Assembly: GCF_032878955.1 (NCBI RefSeq)
Contig: NZ_CP043839.1
Span: forward strand, 2,976,001 to 3,040,000
Length of the DNA stretch: 64,000 nucleotides
Direction of reading: 5' to 3'
Source: Butyricimonas paravirosa
GTDB taxonomy: Bacteria > Bacteroidota > Bacteroidia > Bacteroidales > Marinifilaceae
Shown here: piece by piece, positions 1 to 9,500 of the stretch
How the letters are laid out: each line of letters starts with the position of its first letter
How positions within the stretch are numbered: the stretch's first letter is position 1
Notes under the pieces: model-generated
Told to the model about the DNA's origin: nothing
What the model saw: only the letters and a program-made list of their open reading frames with translations
Database searches by the model: none
Translations under genes and position numbers: made by a program

Positions 1-342
1 GACATTCTGAAAGCCATGGAACATGACACGAAACGTACCTCTCCGGAGATGCGGGTAGATGGTGGAGCCGTGGCCAATAACTTCCTGATGCAATTCCAAA
101 GTGACATTTGCCGGGAAACCGTGATCCGTCCGAAGATTCTTGAAACAACAGCCCTGGGAGCCGCATATCTGGCCGGACTAGCTACCGGATACTGGCGGGA
201 CACGGAAGAATTACGCCAACAATGGAGTATCGATCGGGAATTTACCCCTATTGACACAGAGGAACACGTGAACGCTATGCTCCATAAATGGCATAGAGCT
301 GTTGAGCGCGCAAGAGCCTGGGAAGAACTGGGTGAAGAATAA
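1..342 (+). CDS. glpK: glycerol kinase, C-terminal part (5' end outside window)
   Basis: Open from base 1 in frame 1 and stops at 342, so only about the last 113 residues are present. Glycerol kinase phosphorylates glycerol to glycerol 3-phosphate with ATP in the cytoplasm. The stretch RVDGGAVANNFLMQFQSDI near the start is the conserved C-terminal FGGY-kinase segment typical of GlpK (the DGGA/NNFLMQ block that follows the nucleotide site). An ATG at 16 is internal and should not be taken as the start. The glycerol facilitator gene follows 36 bases downstream on the same strand, which supports the identification and suggests a glpKF operon for uptake and trapping of glycerol. Confidence 0.93.
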   Translation, partial: DILKAMEHDTKRTSPEMRVDGGAVANNFLMQFQSDICRETVIRPKILETTALGAAYLAGLATGYWRDTEELRQQWSIDREFTPIDTEEHVNAMLHKWHRAVERARAWEELGEE

Positions 343-378
343 TACTTTTAGTCTTTAACTTTAAACCTTTAGCTCATT

Positions 379-1113
379 ATGTCACCTTTTATCGCAGAGC
401 TACTTGGAACAATGGTCATGATCCTTTTGGGAGACGGCGTAGTAGCCAACGTCGTGCTTAAAAAAACCAAAGGATTCCAAGCCGGATGGATCACCATCAC
501 CACGGCTTGGGCGCTCGCCGTATTTACAGGAGTAGTGATCGCCGGCCCTTACAGCGGCGCCCATCTGAATCCTGCCATCACGATAGGTTTTGCCATCGCC
601 GAGAAATTCCCGTGGGCCAGCGTGGGGCCTTACATCATCGCCCAAATGCTAGGTGCCGCACTGGGGGCTTTTCTGGTATGGATTATCTATTACGATCATT
701 TTAAAGCCACGGAAGATGCCGGAGCCAAACTGGGAGTATTCTGCACCGCTCCTGAAATTCGCCATAATATCGTGAATTTCGGATGCGAGCTGATTGCCAC
801 CTTCGTGCTTATGTTCTCCGTCTTCTATATTACCGGGGCCGAACTCATGTCAGACGTGGATTCAACCACCCCGATCGGGCTCGGTTCCATCGGGGCCATT
901 CCCGTATCGTTCATTGTTTGGGTCATCGGTCTTTCCCTAGGGGGAGTCACCGGCTATGCCATCAATCCCGCCCGGGACCTCGGACCGAGAATCATGCATG
1001 CCATCCTGCCCATTCCGGGCAAAGGCAATAGTGGCTGGGATTATGCATGGATCCCCATCGTCGGACCATTAGCAGGATCGCTTGTTGCAGCACTTCTGTA
1101 TATCAGTTTATAA
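379..1113 (+). CDS. glpF: glycerol facilitator / aquaglyceroporin (MIP family)
   Basis: A 244-residue inner-membrane channel for passive entry of glycerol. Both half-helix signatures of the major intrinsic protein family are intact: NPA at residues 64-66 and NPAR at 196-199, followed by Asp200. In the family the Arg is the selectivity-filter residue, and the Asp after NPAR is a mark of glycerol facilitators rather than strict water channels. Six hydrophobic segments fit the usual fold, and the length matches GlpF (about 240-280). It lies 36 bases after glpK and ahead of a long hairpin at 1120-1169, so it is probably the last gene of the operon. Confidence 0.93.
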   Translation: MSPFIAELLGTMVMILLGDGVVANVVLKKTKGFQAGWITITTAWALAVFTGVVIAGPYSGAHLNPAITIGFAIAEKFPWASVGPYIIAQMLGAALGAFLVWIIYYDHFKATEDAGAKLGVFCTAPEIRHNIVNFGCELIATFVLMFSVFYITGAELMSDVDSTTPIGLGSIGAIPVSFIVWVIGLSLGGVTGYAINPARDLGPRIMHAILPIPGKGNSGWDYAWIPIVGPLAGSLVAALLYISL

Positions 1114-1119
1114 AGTTAC

Positions 1120-1169
1120 AAGGTTCATAAAGTTTATAACGTACAACATACTAAAACTTTATGGACCTT
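1120..1169. terminator. long hairpin after glpF
   Basis: Arms 1120-1135 and 1154-1169 pair over 16 bases with a single G-U and enclose an 18-base loop. There is no long T run, so it may act as a weak bidirectional terminator or an mRNA-end stabiliser between the glp genes and the convergent dus gene. Confidence 0.5.
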
Positions 1170-1179
1170 ACTCTATTGG

Positions 1180-1225
1180 GGGACTGTCTGACAAGTTTAT
1201 TTGAAACAACTACCCCCTCTAACTA
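1180..1225. repeat. solo fragment of the intergenic palindromic element
   Basis: The stretch TTTGAAACAACTACCCCCTC (about 1199-1218) closely matches the left internal arm and flank of the complete element at 3677-3898. The bases before it (GGGACTGTCTGACAAG) resemble the terminal repeat of that family. It looks like half an element. The dus stop codon at 1219-1221 sits in this fragment. Confidence 0.45.
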
Positions 1226-2241
1226 TTCAGATCCTCCTCCACTAGATCTTCGGGATCCATCGAACCGTAGCGTTCTGCAATTTGGTCAAACACACCCCAC
1301 AACTCTTCAATAGTAGGAGCTTGTAACATTTGAATCCGCAAGTCCCGGAAATGAGGCAAGCCTTTAAACATACAGGCCATGTGTCGCCGCATATGGAACA
1401 AACCTCTCACCTCATCCAACCATTCCATGGACAACAAAATCTGTTCCTTGATGATCTCTATCTGGGCCGGAACCGACAATTCCGGTAATATCTCTCCTGT
1501 GGACAAATAATGCTTGATTTGCTCGAAAATCCAAGGTTTCCCGATCGTGGCACGCCCGATCATCACCCCGTCAACGCCATAACGTTCAAAAGCTTCTTTC
1601 ACCTTCTGTGGTGAATCTATATCCCCGTTCCCGATAATCGGGATCTTAATACGAGGATTTTGTTTTACCCGGGCAATCGGTTCCCAGTCCGCCTCTCCTT
1701 TATACATCTGCGAGCGGGTCCGCCCGTGAATGGCCAACGCACTGATCCCGACATCCTGCAAGCGCTCCGCCACGTCATCAATGATAATATTCTCGCAATC
1801 CCATCCCAAACGGGTCTTTGCCGTCACCGGAATTTTCACCGCCTGCACGATCTGTTTGGCCATCTCCACCATCAAAGGAACATCCCGGAGCATTCCTGCC
1901 CCCGCCCCTTTGGCGGCCACCCGTTTCACCGGACAACCGAAATTTATATCTATAAAATCGGGCTGAACCTCTTCAACTATTTTTGCCGCCTCAACCATGG
2001 AATCAATAAACCGTCCATAAATCTGTATCGTCACCGGACGTTCATTCTCTTCTATCGTCAACTTCTTAACCGTCTTGTTAATAGAACGCACCAATGCATC
2101 CGCCGACACGAATTCCGAATAGAGCCAGTCGGCCCCATAGCGTTTACAGAATTTCCGGAAAGGGGGATTGGTAACCTCTTCCATCGGGGCCAGAATCAAC
2201 GGCCGATCTCCTACATCTTTTCCTCCGACAATCATCTTCAA
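1219..2241 (-). CDS. dus: tRNA-dihydrouridine synthase (Dus family)
   Basis: A 340-residue FMN-dependent cytoplasmic enzyme that reduces specific uridines of tRNA to dihydrouridine with NADPH. The N-terminal LAPMEEVTNPPFR is the family FMN-binding start of the TIM barrel. INFGCPVKRVAAKGAGAG carries the catalytic cysteine (Cys103), and NGDI plus GVMIGRATIGKPW near residue 240 form the phosphate-binding end of the barrel. A helical tail follows. Length and motifs fit a DusB-like member, but the subtype is uncertain. The gene is divergent from the gene at 2301, with 59 bases between them, and converges on glpF. Confidence 0.9.
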   Translation of the reverse strand: MKMIVGGKDVGDRPLILAPMEEVTNPPFRKFCKRYGADWLYSEFVSADALVRSINKTVKKLTIEENERPVTIQIYGRFIDSMVEAAKIVEEVQPDFIDINFGCPVKRVAAKGAGAGMLRDVPLMVEMAKQIVQAVKIPVTAKTRLGWDCENIIIDDVAERLQDVGISALAIHGRTRSQMYKGEADWEPIARVKQNPRIKIPIIGNGDIDSPQKVKEAFERYGVDGVMIGRATIGKPWIFEQIKHYLSTGEILPELSVPAQIEIIKEQILLSMEWLDEVRGLFHMRRHMACMFKGLPHFRDLRIQMLQAPTIEELWGVFDQIAERYGSMDPEDLVEEDLNS

Positions 2242-2251
2242 TTAAATAAGT

Positions 2252-2282
2252 TTTGCCACAAAAATAATAATTTCTATCTTTA
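2252..2282 (+). promoter_or_regulatory. Bacteroidota-type promoter for the 2301 gene
   Basis: TTTG at 2252-2255, exactly 19 bases, then TATCTTTA at 2275-2282. This matches the housekeeping-sigma consensus of the phylum (TTTG-N19-TAnnTTTG) with one mismatch, and places the transcript start some 5-10 bases before the ATG at 2301. Confidence 0.55.
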
Positions 2283-2300
2283 ACTCACGAAATAAAGAGA

Positions 2301-2831
2301 ATGGATATGTCGATACTTAAAATTATACTTATCGGAATCCTCTGTCTGGCTCCGGAAAAAGACGGTTGGGTGAGAATAAACGGGGATAACTATATCTCGT
2401 TCTCGTTCCCCAGTCGCGGAGAACGTTTTAAGAAAGAGGTAAACAATATGCGGTCATGGATATTCCAGACCAAAAATATTACCTGTGTGTTCGGAGCCGT
2501 TTGTACCCAGCTCACCAAAGAAAAAGGCGTGCTGGACGAGTACACGATCAACCAGCTATACATCTCCATGAAAAAAGAATCTGTCTCCATGCCCACGGCA
2601 AAACTCACCGGGGAGAAAAGGATTCCCGACGTGGACATGGACATCCGGGAAATATCTTACACCATCATGAAAGACGGGGAAGAAATGACGTATTTCAAAC
2701 GATTTATCTTCCGGGACAATTGCATGTACCAACTCACGATAGGCGGGAAAACTGAAGACTTGGAAGAACTCGAAAGCCAGAGAGACAAGTTTTTCAACTC
2801 GGTCAAATTTGATCAAAACACGCGTAAATAA
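2301..2831 (+). CDS. small exported protein of unknown function
   Basis: A 176-residue protein that I do not recognise. The first 15 residues are hydrophobic (SILKIILIGILCL) and look like an uncleaved anchor or a short signal sequence without an obvious lipobox. The rest is a soluble alpha/beta-like domain, rich in charged residues, ending with a helix (EDLEELESQRDKFFNSVKF) of a kind common at the end of small periplasmic stress-type domains. It has its own good promoter and is followed after 20 bases by a beta-barrel gene, so the two are probably co-transcribed and may act together in the envelope. Confidence 0.6.
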   Translation: MDMSILKIILIGILCLAPEKDGWVRINGDNYISFSFPSRGERFKKEVNNMRSWIFQTKNITCVFGAVCTQLTKEKGVLDEYTINQLYISMKKESVSMPTAKLTGEKRIPDVDMDIREISYTIMKDGEEMTYFKRFIFRDNCMYQLTIGGKTEDLEELESQRDKFFNSVKFDQNTRK

Positions 2832-2851
2832 ACAGCTTACAATATAATATC

Positions 2852-3667
2852 ATGAAAAGTATTATTATCACCTTGACCTTATTATGCAGCTTTTCCTTTT
2901 TTTCTCAGGCAGAAAAAACGAATCAAGCCGATACCATAAAGAACGTACATCTTCAGGAAAAACGAGAAAAAGGAGAAGTCTGGAAAACGCAAGTGCTAAG
3001 TGATCCTCTCCATAGTAGGGTATATCAACGCAGCCAGAATCCGCGTTTCCGAGGACACTGGAGCGGTTTCAACCTAGGCTTTGCCGATTTCTCTATTAGT
3101 AATGAACAACTGGATGAAGCCGGAGATTATTTAGATTTGGAACGTAAAAATTCACTCGTCATGCAATTCAACATGTTCCAGTATAGCATGCGCCTCAACA
3201 AGCTAAACAACATCGGTTTAGTTACCGGTTTGGGATTAGAGTATCAACGTTTCCGCTTTGCTAACAAAAACAGCATCGAACGAGGTGACGGCGGACAAAT
3301 CTACCCGATGGAAGTTGAAAACGTCAAAAAGAGTTCTTTCAAGAACCTTTACCTGACCGTACCTCTTATCTTCGAATGGCAATTCCCGGCCAAGAAATAC
3401 CAACGTGCCTACGTGGCAGCCGGAGTGATGGGCGGTTTAAGATTACATACCAAAACAAAAGTCGTTTACAAAAACGAAAACGGTGATACCCGTCGCATGA
3501 AAAATTCCGGTAATTATAGTATGAACCCGGTAAAAGCAGATGCCGTGGTTCGTGTCGGATATTACAAACTGGCATTATGGGGAAGTTACACTCTTACGAA
3601 CATGATGGAAAAGAACAAAGCCCCCGAAATCCACCCGTACACAATCGGGTTTGGGGTAAATTTCTAA
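2852..3667 (+). CDS. outer-membrane beta-barrel protein
   Basis: A 271-residue protein with a clear signal peptide (MKSIIITLTLLCSFSFFSQA). The mature part has alternating aromatic/hydrophobic strands from about residue 60 on (for example FNLGFADFSI, NIGLVTGLGLEYQRFRF, LYLTVPLIFEWQF, ADAVVRVGYYKLALWGSYTL), and the protein ends with IGFGVNF. A terminal aromatic residue after a beta strand is the usual BAM recognition signal. This is the small PorT/OmpW-like barrel type common in Bacteroidota. No transport substrate can be assigned. It is second in a two-gene unit behind the gene at 2301. Confidence 0.75.
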   Translation: MKSIIITLTLLCSFSFFSQAEKTNQADTIKNVHLQEKREKGEVWKTQVLSDPLHSRVYQRSQNPRFRGHWSGFNLGFADFSISNEQLDEAGDYLDLERKNSLVMQFNMFQYSMRLNKLNNIGLVTGLGLEYQRFRFANKNSIERGDGGQIYPMEVENVKKSSFKNLYLTVPLIFEWQFPAKKYQRAYVAAGVMGGLRLHTKTKVVYKNENGDTRRMKNSGNYSMNPVKADAVVRVGYYKLALWGSYTLTNMMEKNKAPEIHPYTIGFGVNF

Positions 3668-3676
3668 GCTAAATAC

Positions 3677-3898
3677 AAGGGAAAGTCAAAATTAGTAAAG
3701 TGACGGGCGTCCTTCGGACAGAATCCATCGGCAGCAAAGCTGTCATAGACAAAACGCCTTTGAAAAAACAACTACCCCCTCCAACTCCCCCTTACACAGG
3801 GGGATAGCTGATTACCAAGCGGTTTCTCCTCCTGTGTAAGGGGGAGCCAGAGGGGGTAGCTTGTAGATACTGGATAAGACTTTTGGACACTCCCTTTT
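3677..3898. repeat. MITE-like intergenic palindromic element A
   Basis: The element fills the gap between two convergent genes. Imperfect terminal inverted repeats lie at about 3677-3691 and 3884-3898 (AAGGGAAAGTCAAAA against AAGGGAGTGTCCAAAA on the other strand). Inside it, two 29-base arms at 3772-3800 and 3831-3859 pair with only three mismatches around a 30-base loop. The arms are C-rich on one side and G-rich on the other, so as RNA they would form a very stable hairpin and could end transcription from both sides. No coding capacity was seen. Confidence 0.6.
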
Positions 3899-3900
3899 AC

Positions 3901-5040
3901 TTATTCCCCGAAAATCATTTCCAGTTCCTTATCCAACTCCTTGGAATCCCCCAAGTAGCGCCCCACAATCCTCCCCTCCTGATCAATGAGTACCTTCGTC
4001 GGGAAAGTAGTTACGGAAAATAACCTCACCACATCACACCCTTCCTGCCCTTCATTATTCAATATCTGGGTCCATGTCATCTTATCTTCCTCAATTACTT
4101 TTAGCCAATTATCCCGAAATTTCATATCATTCTCCTGCGCCACATTGATAAAATACACCCCCTTGGGTGCATACTTCTCATGTAATTCCACTAGATGCGG
4201 ATGAGATCGACGACACGGAATACACCATGTCCCCCAAAAGTCGATAAGAACATATTTCCCCTTCAAATCAGACAAACGAATGGTATTCCCTTTTTTATCT
4301 ACCTTCGAAAAATCCGGAGCAGGCTGTCCCGGTAATGATTTTTTCGTCATGGCAATCTGTTCTGACGTACTCTTCCCCATCTCCGTATTTCTCACCCTTT
4401 CACTTAAATTCAGAAACAATTGCTCATATTTTTCAAAAGGCAGAGACGTACGGACACCGGGTAACAAATGAAGTGATACATAGCTATCCGGATTCAACGG
4501 GATAAATTCATACTCCATTTGTTGACACGCTTCCCGAATGGCACTGATTTCTTGTTTTAATGGCTCCTTATCCACATCTTCCGAAGAATACAACACCCGC
4601 ATCAGTTCCCATTTCTTTCGTTCCAACGGCCCCTTTTTGCCCCACAGCCGCATATAGTCCTCATTCACTTTTCCCCCGTCAATTCGAGCAATAGGCCATC
4701 TCTCTCCATCAAACTGCACACGAATCCTTTGCCCCATTTCAGCAAAAAAATTGATTGAAGGAGATGGAATAATTCCATCTCCATAAGTAATTCTCTGCGC
4801 AGGATCATCATTAATAATAGACACTAACGTGTATTCCGGCGCCGAAATCTCAACCTCTCCCTTACCATTCTTTAAAGGTACTTTTTCCCCCTTGAACTCT
4901 CCGCCTGCCATCCACACGATCCGAACAGTATCAAGCGGGTAATTCTCTGCCGTGATGATCACCTTCGTTGTGTCATTCGAGACACAACCCGTTACCATTC
5001 CCACGACTATCCAAAATAGAAAAATGACTATTTTTTTCAT
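3901..5040 (-). CDS. TlpA-like thioredoxin lipoprotein of uptake locus 1
   Basis: A 379-residue lipoprotein (signal sequence ending in the lipobox VTGC). The N-terminal half is the all-beta DUF4369-type domain frequent in Bacteroidota TlpA proteins. The C-terminal 140 residues are a thioredoxin fold of the TlpA/ResA class, with the redox motif CIPC (Cys273 and Cys276) preceded by GKYVLIDFWGTW and the cis-proline region TTFPT. Such proteins are periplasm-facing disulfide reductases or thiol-disulfide exchangers. The gene is last in the locus, 33 bases after susD. The CIPC dipeptide differs from the CGPC of the other two copies in the window, so redox potential or partner may differ. Confidence 0.85.
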   Translation of the reverse strand: MKKIVIFLFWIVVGMVTGCVSNDTTKVIITAENYPLDTVRIVWMAGGEFKGEKVPLKNGKGEVEISAPEYTLVSIINDDPAQRITYGDGIIPSPSINFFAEMGQRIRVQFDGERWPIARIDGGKVNEDYMRLWGKKGPLERKKWELMRVLYSSEDVDKEPLKQEISAIREACQQMEYEFIPLNPDSYVSLHLLPGVRTSLPFEKYEQLFLNLSERVRNTEMGKSTSEQIAMTKKSLPGQPAPDFSKVDKKGNTIRLSDLKGKYVLIDFWGTWCIPCRRSHPHLVELHEKYAPKGVYFINVAQENDMKFRDNWLKVIEEDKMTWTQILNNEGQEGCDVVRLFSVTTFPTKVLIDQEGRIVGRYLGDSKELDKELEMIFGE

Positions 5041-5073
5041 CTGAACGATTTTAGTAATTAATTACTACCCGTA

Positions 5074-6555
5074 TCATGGATTTTGCTCCCACCCCGGATT
5101 AAATTCCATCACATATTCCGGAATACGCACGGTCAACCGGTTCTCTGTAAGGGTATAAGTTTTCCCATCAAAGGTTCTTGTTTTCTCGATCAAGGCACTC
5201 CCCACCGGATCATTCCATAAACGCCGCATATCAAGCCAACGATGTCCTGTTGCAACAAACTCCTTTATTCTCTCCTCCAATACCCACCTTAAAATAACCT
5301 GTGAATCAGAAGATGACAATTCTGTATAAGTTGCAGGAGTGAGACGATTCTCCCTCAATTCATTAAGATACTTCAACGCTTCGGTTGTCCGGTTACTTCG
5401 CGCATAACACTCGGCTATCATCAAATAGATGTCAGGCATCGAAATACCCGTGTTCGAATAATGCCCCTCCTTAATCACCCGATCAGGCTCATCCGCATCC
5501 GTCCCTGTTTTACTAAGCATCAATTCCTTCCTTCTGTCCCCATCAGCGGGAAACAAACTCATCAGATGATTCGATGCCAGCACAGCAATAGATCCGGTAT
5601 AAAGAGAACCTTTCGTGGGATCGAACATATATTCATTGATCATCACATCTTCCACGTCAGCGACCGGGTCATAAACCGAGGGTAACCCGGATGGGTCGTA
5701 AGGCGTCGGTGTCGCATTCTGGTAATTAAAAAGAGCATAGCTATAATTAAACCGGGAAGTCGTCGTCGCCAGTAGTTCAAAGAAATTCTCCAACTCGGTC
5801 AAAGCACGCCCGTACTCATTCATGTGATAAAGCACCTTTGCTTTTAACCCGATAACATTCAACCCCGCGGCTTGATAGCGGGATGCCTTTGTCGGGTGGG
5901 GCGGCAAATACTTGATAGCAGAATCCAAATCTCTGATGATAAAGTTGTACACTTCCCGAACAGGCGTTCTCTCCCGTTTGGTTTCCGTCACGTCATTTTT
6001 CTGAATAACGGGAATACCGGGATCACTTTCATTAGCCAAAGCATAAGGTTTCGCATAGACACTGACAAGATTGAAATAAGTCAAAGCCCTGTACGCTCTC
6101 GCCTCCGCCTCGATCACCAATAAATTCCCCATCGCCTCGTTCGGCACATTCCTCACTTCGTCAACAATTTTATTGAACGTGTAAATCATCCCATATTGCT
6201 GGTTCCAATGTGTGTTACTCATCGTCTGGTCGTATATCTCATCGCTCCATAGATATGCCCTCCGGAACTGTTCATTCCCGGACCAGCTATTGTAGAAACT
6301 CTTAGACCAGTAAACATCATCCCCCATAACGGCAAGAATCGGGTTCGCATTATATTTCAGATAAAACGGATAAAGCATATTTTCGTAATCCTCAATAAAG
6401 GTAGGAATCGACACGCTTGATGAAGGTGCAACATCCAGAAAGTCATCACACCCGGCAGAAAAAAACATCACCACCACGGACACCAGACAAATGAATGTTT
6501 TATGACATTGTTCCGTCAAGATGCTCCATTTATTTATTATTGTATTATATCTCAT
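5074..6555 (-). CDS. SusD/RagB-family surface lipoprotein (locus 1)
   Basis: A 493-residue lipoprotein with an N-terminal hydrophobic stretch ending in FSAGC, then DDFLDVAPSSS, the standard start of mature SusD proteins. SusD proteins sit as a lid on a SusC barrel and bind the nutrient at the cell surface. The family hallmarks are present: the TPR-rich helices (EARAYRALTYFNLVSVYAKPY), a SusD-like loop region, and the C-terminal EERIKEFVATGHRWLDMRRLW block followed by a terminal NPGWEQNP. Ten bases separate it from susC upstream. The substrate is unknown; no glycan-degrading enzyme is encoded nearby, so a polysaccharide is not implied. Confidence 0.92.
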   Translation of the reverse strand: MRYNTIINKWSILTEQCHKTFICLVSVVVMFFSAGCDDFLDVAPSSSVSIPTFIEDYENMLYPFYLKYNANPILAVMGDDVYWSKSFYNSWSGNEQFRRAYLWSDEIYDQTMSNTHWNQQYGMIYTFNKIVDEVRNVPNEAMGNLLVIEAEARAYRALTYFNLVSVYAKPYALANESDPGIPVIQKNDVTETKRERTPVREVYNFIIRDLDSAIKYLPPHPTKASRYQAAGLNVIGLKAKVLYHMNEYGRALTELENFFELLATTTSRFNYSYALFNYQNATPTPYDPSGLPSVYDPVADVEDVMINEYMFDPTKGSLYTGSIAVLASNHLMSLFPADGDRRKELMLSKTGTDADEPDRVIKEGHYSNTGISMPDIYLMIAECYARSNRTTEALKYLNELRENRLTPATYTELSSSDSQVILRWVLEERIKEFVATGHRWLDMRRLWNDPVGSALIEKTRTFDGKTYTLTENRLTVRIPEYVMEFNPGWEQNP

Positions 6556-6565
6556 AGCATTTGGA

Positions 6566-9500
6566 TTAAAAATGAACGTTCAATTTCAACATATACTCCG
6601 GCCCGTATTTCAATGTCCGCTGTCCCCCGATCATCGAACCCACAAATCTCGGATCAACCCCTTCCTTATTCGCTTTCCAGCAATACGGGTTAGACACCTG
6701 CACGCTCAACATACATTGTTTCAACTTCAACGGGCTCACTATCGAACTTGGCAAATTATAACTCAACGTGATATCGTTGATATAAATGTACGATGCGTTG
6801 ATAATATTAATATCCGCCGCCGGGTAGTACTCACGAACGTGTCTGGACTCCCCTACCGGCAACCATCTGGGTACATTCGTATCATCCCCGGCCTTTCTCC
6901 AAGCATGCTTCATATCCTTGTGAATCGGGTTCTTCCAAATATCCCCATTCAAGGCCTGACTATACAATAAACGTCCGCTGATATTCGTACCGGGAACATC
7001 ATCTCTCATCTTATGTCCCAAATTATAAATAATCTGTATCGAAAGAGTCAAGTTTTTATAAGAGAACGTGTTGGAAAGACTTCCGGTAAAAGGAGGCTGG
7101 GCCGTTCCGGAATGTACGAGAGCATTAATATCACTGATTGCCTTATCAGTCGCCTGCCCGTTCTCATCATAGACCGTCGGTTCCCCGATCTCGTTCAGTC
7201 CCGCCCATTTATACGAGAAGATACTGTACGCCTCATATCCCTGTATAAAAACAGGCTGGTAGGTACTGATATACTGCGTGATATTCGGTTCCACGTAAAT
7301 ATCGACAACTTTATTCCTATTATAAGCAAAATTGAAACTGGAACTCCATTTAAAATCATTCTTTGCAATATTGATGGAACTCAACATGATCTCGATTCCC
7401 GTGTTCCTCATCTTACCGATATTGGTTGAGATCGTGGCAAAACCTCCTGTCGGGTCTATCGTCTGTTGTCCGATAAGATCATTTGTATTCTTCCGGTAGA
7501 AATCAACCGAACCGCTTAACCTGTTTTGCAAGGTAGAAAAATCTATTCCCAAATTGGTGATCGTCGTTTTTTCCCATTTCAGATTCTTCAAGGCAGGAGA
7601 AATAATATTCATCGAACTTTGAGTCTGCCCGAACGAGAAGTTCCCATATCCCGCGGAACTAATGATGTCGTAAGGTCCCCCGACTTCAGAATTGGGCGTG
7701 TTACCGGCAATTCCCCGGCTGATTCTAAAAGTAAAGCGATCGAACAAGTCCCTGTTCCAAAAATCTTCATGATGCAAGTTCCATAGCACCCCGACAGACC
7801 AGATCGGTTTGTAACGAATATCCGTACCGAACAAATTTGCCTGATCAACACGAATACTGGCATTCAGCCCGTATTTACTCTTGTAATCATAAGCCGCATT
7901 CGCGTATAAAGAAAAGAAACGCTTATCGTATTTCACGTACCCGGTCCCAAAACCGTTCGTGAAACTTTGCTGTGAACTCGTCTGGCTATTCGGGTCAACA
8001 ATCGTTCCTCCCGTCACCCCGGCAATCATTTGCTGTTCGTTAAGACTTATATGCTGCTTGGTGTTTTCATTATAGCCATAAACGATACGATTGTCTATTT
8101 CATGAATATTCTTACGGATTTCCGTTCCCGCAAGCATCGTTATATTGTGTTCATCCCGGATACTCAAATCATACGAAACCTGATTCCGCACAATCCATTC
8201 GATCGTGTTACTCCATGTTTTATCTTGAATAGCACCAACAGGAACACGGGAAACCGATCCGGCAGTCAGCGGGGTTTGTTGTGCAATCAGATTTCTCACT
8301 TTAAACGATTCCGCTTTGTCCAACTTCTCGACTTTACCATACCCGTTCTGGTATTGAAACTGAGATTCGAACGTCAACCCGTCGTAAAGTTTTATATCCA
8401 ACTTTCCTTGTATTCTGGCATTGAATACACTCTCTTTATTTTTCTGAAGATCAAGCTCATTCAACAACACATAGTCATAATGCATCATGTTCCGTTTATC
8501 CAACTCCTGACCTGTCCACGCAACGGCCTCATCGCTATAAAACATATGCATTTGCGAAGTCGGGTTCCCGTCAGCATCTTTCAATCGCTCGTAAGGAATC
8601 ATACCCACCGCATCGGGAAGATACTTGTACTTTTTGTTCATATATGAAATATTGGCCCCCACGGACAACTTTAACCACGAAGTCAAGTTGAAATCATTCT
8701 TGGTATCAATGATCAAGCGATCCTCGTTCACCGTTTTTTGCTGGGGTTTTGTATTCCTGTAATTCACGGAGAGAAAATAAGCCGCTTTATCACTTCCGCC
8801 ATATAAACTGATGTTATGCTGGTGAACCGTCTTCCAGCGATAAAGATAATCCTCGATCTGTTTCCTATTATCGGAATTCCGAAGTTTATCCAATTCTCTC
8901 TCAACCTCTGTCGCGGAGTATTCACCCGTTTCTCCCTTGTATAAAATTCTTTCCACGGGAGTAATTATCCCATACCTGCCCAACACGTTCGTACCGTAAT
9001 TCGTTTTCACCGGGTCAAACACGCTCACGGCAAAGTCCACGTAATCCCTAGCCCGCATGTAATCGAGATAATCGAAATCCGGTAATCCCTGTAATTGCAA
9101 AGACCCCGTGTAGCTGATCCGTGTTTTCTCTTGCAATCTCCCCCGCTTTGTCGTTATAACAATCACTCCATTGGCTGCTCTTGCACCCCAAATGGACGAG
9201 GCTGTCGCATCTTTCAGCACACTGACATTCAACACGTCCTCCGGGTTCACCGTTGCTTCCAGCGTGTTCAGCTCCATCGGCATTCCATCCACGACAAACA
9301 AAGGCTCCCGGGAACTATTGATGGATGTCGCACCCCGCAAAAGGTATTTATCCGTTCCGGACGGATTCACCACGAAACCGGGAATCAACCCGTTCAATCG
9401 ACCAATGATACTGGGATCGCTTTTCAGGCTAAGCTCCTCCCCTTTAACAACCGAGAAAGAGCCGGCACTCCGTTCCTGTGACAACTGGTAGTAACCGGTA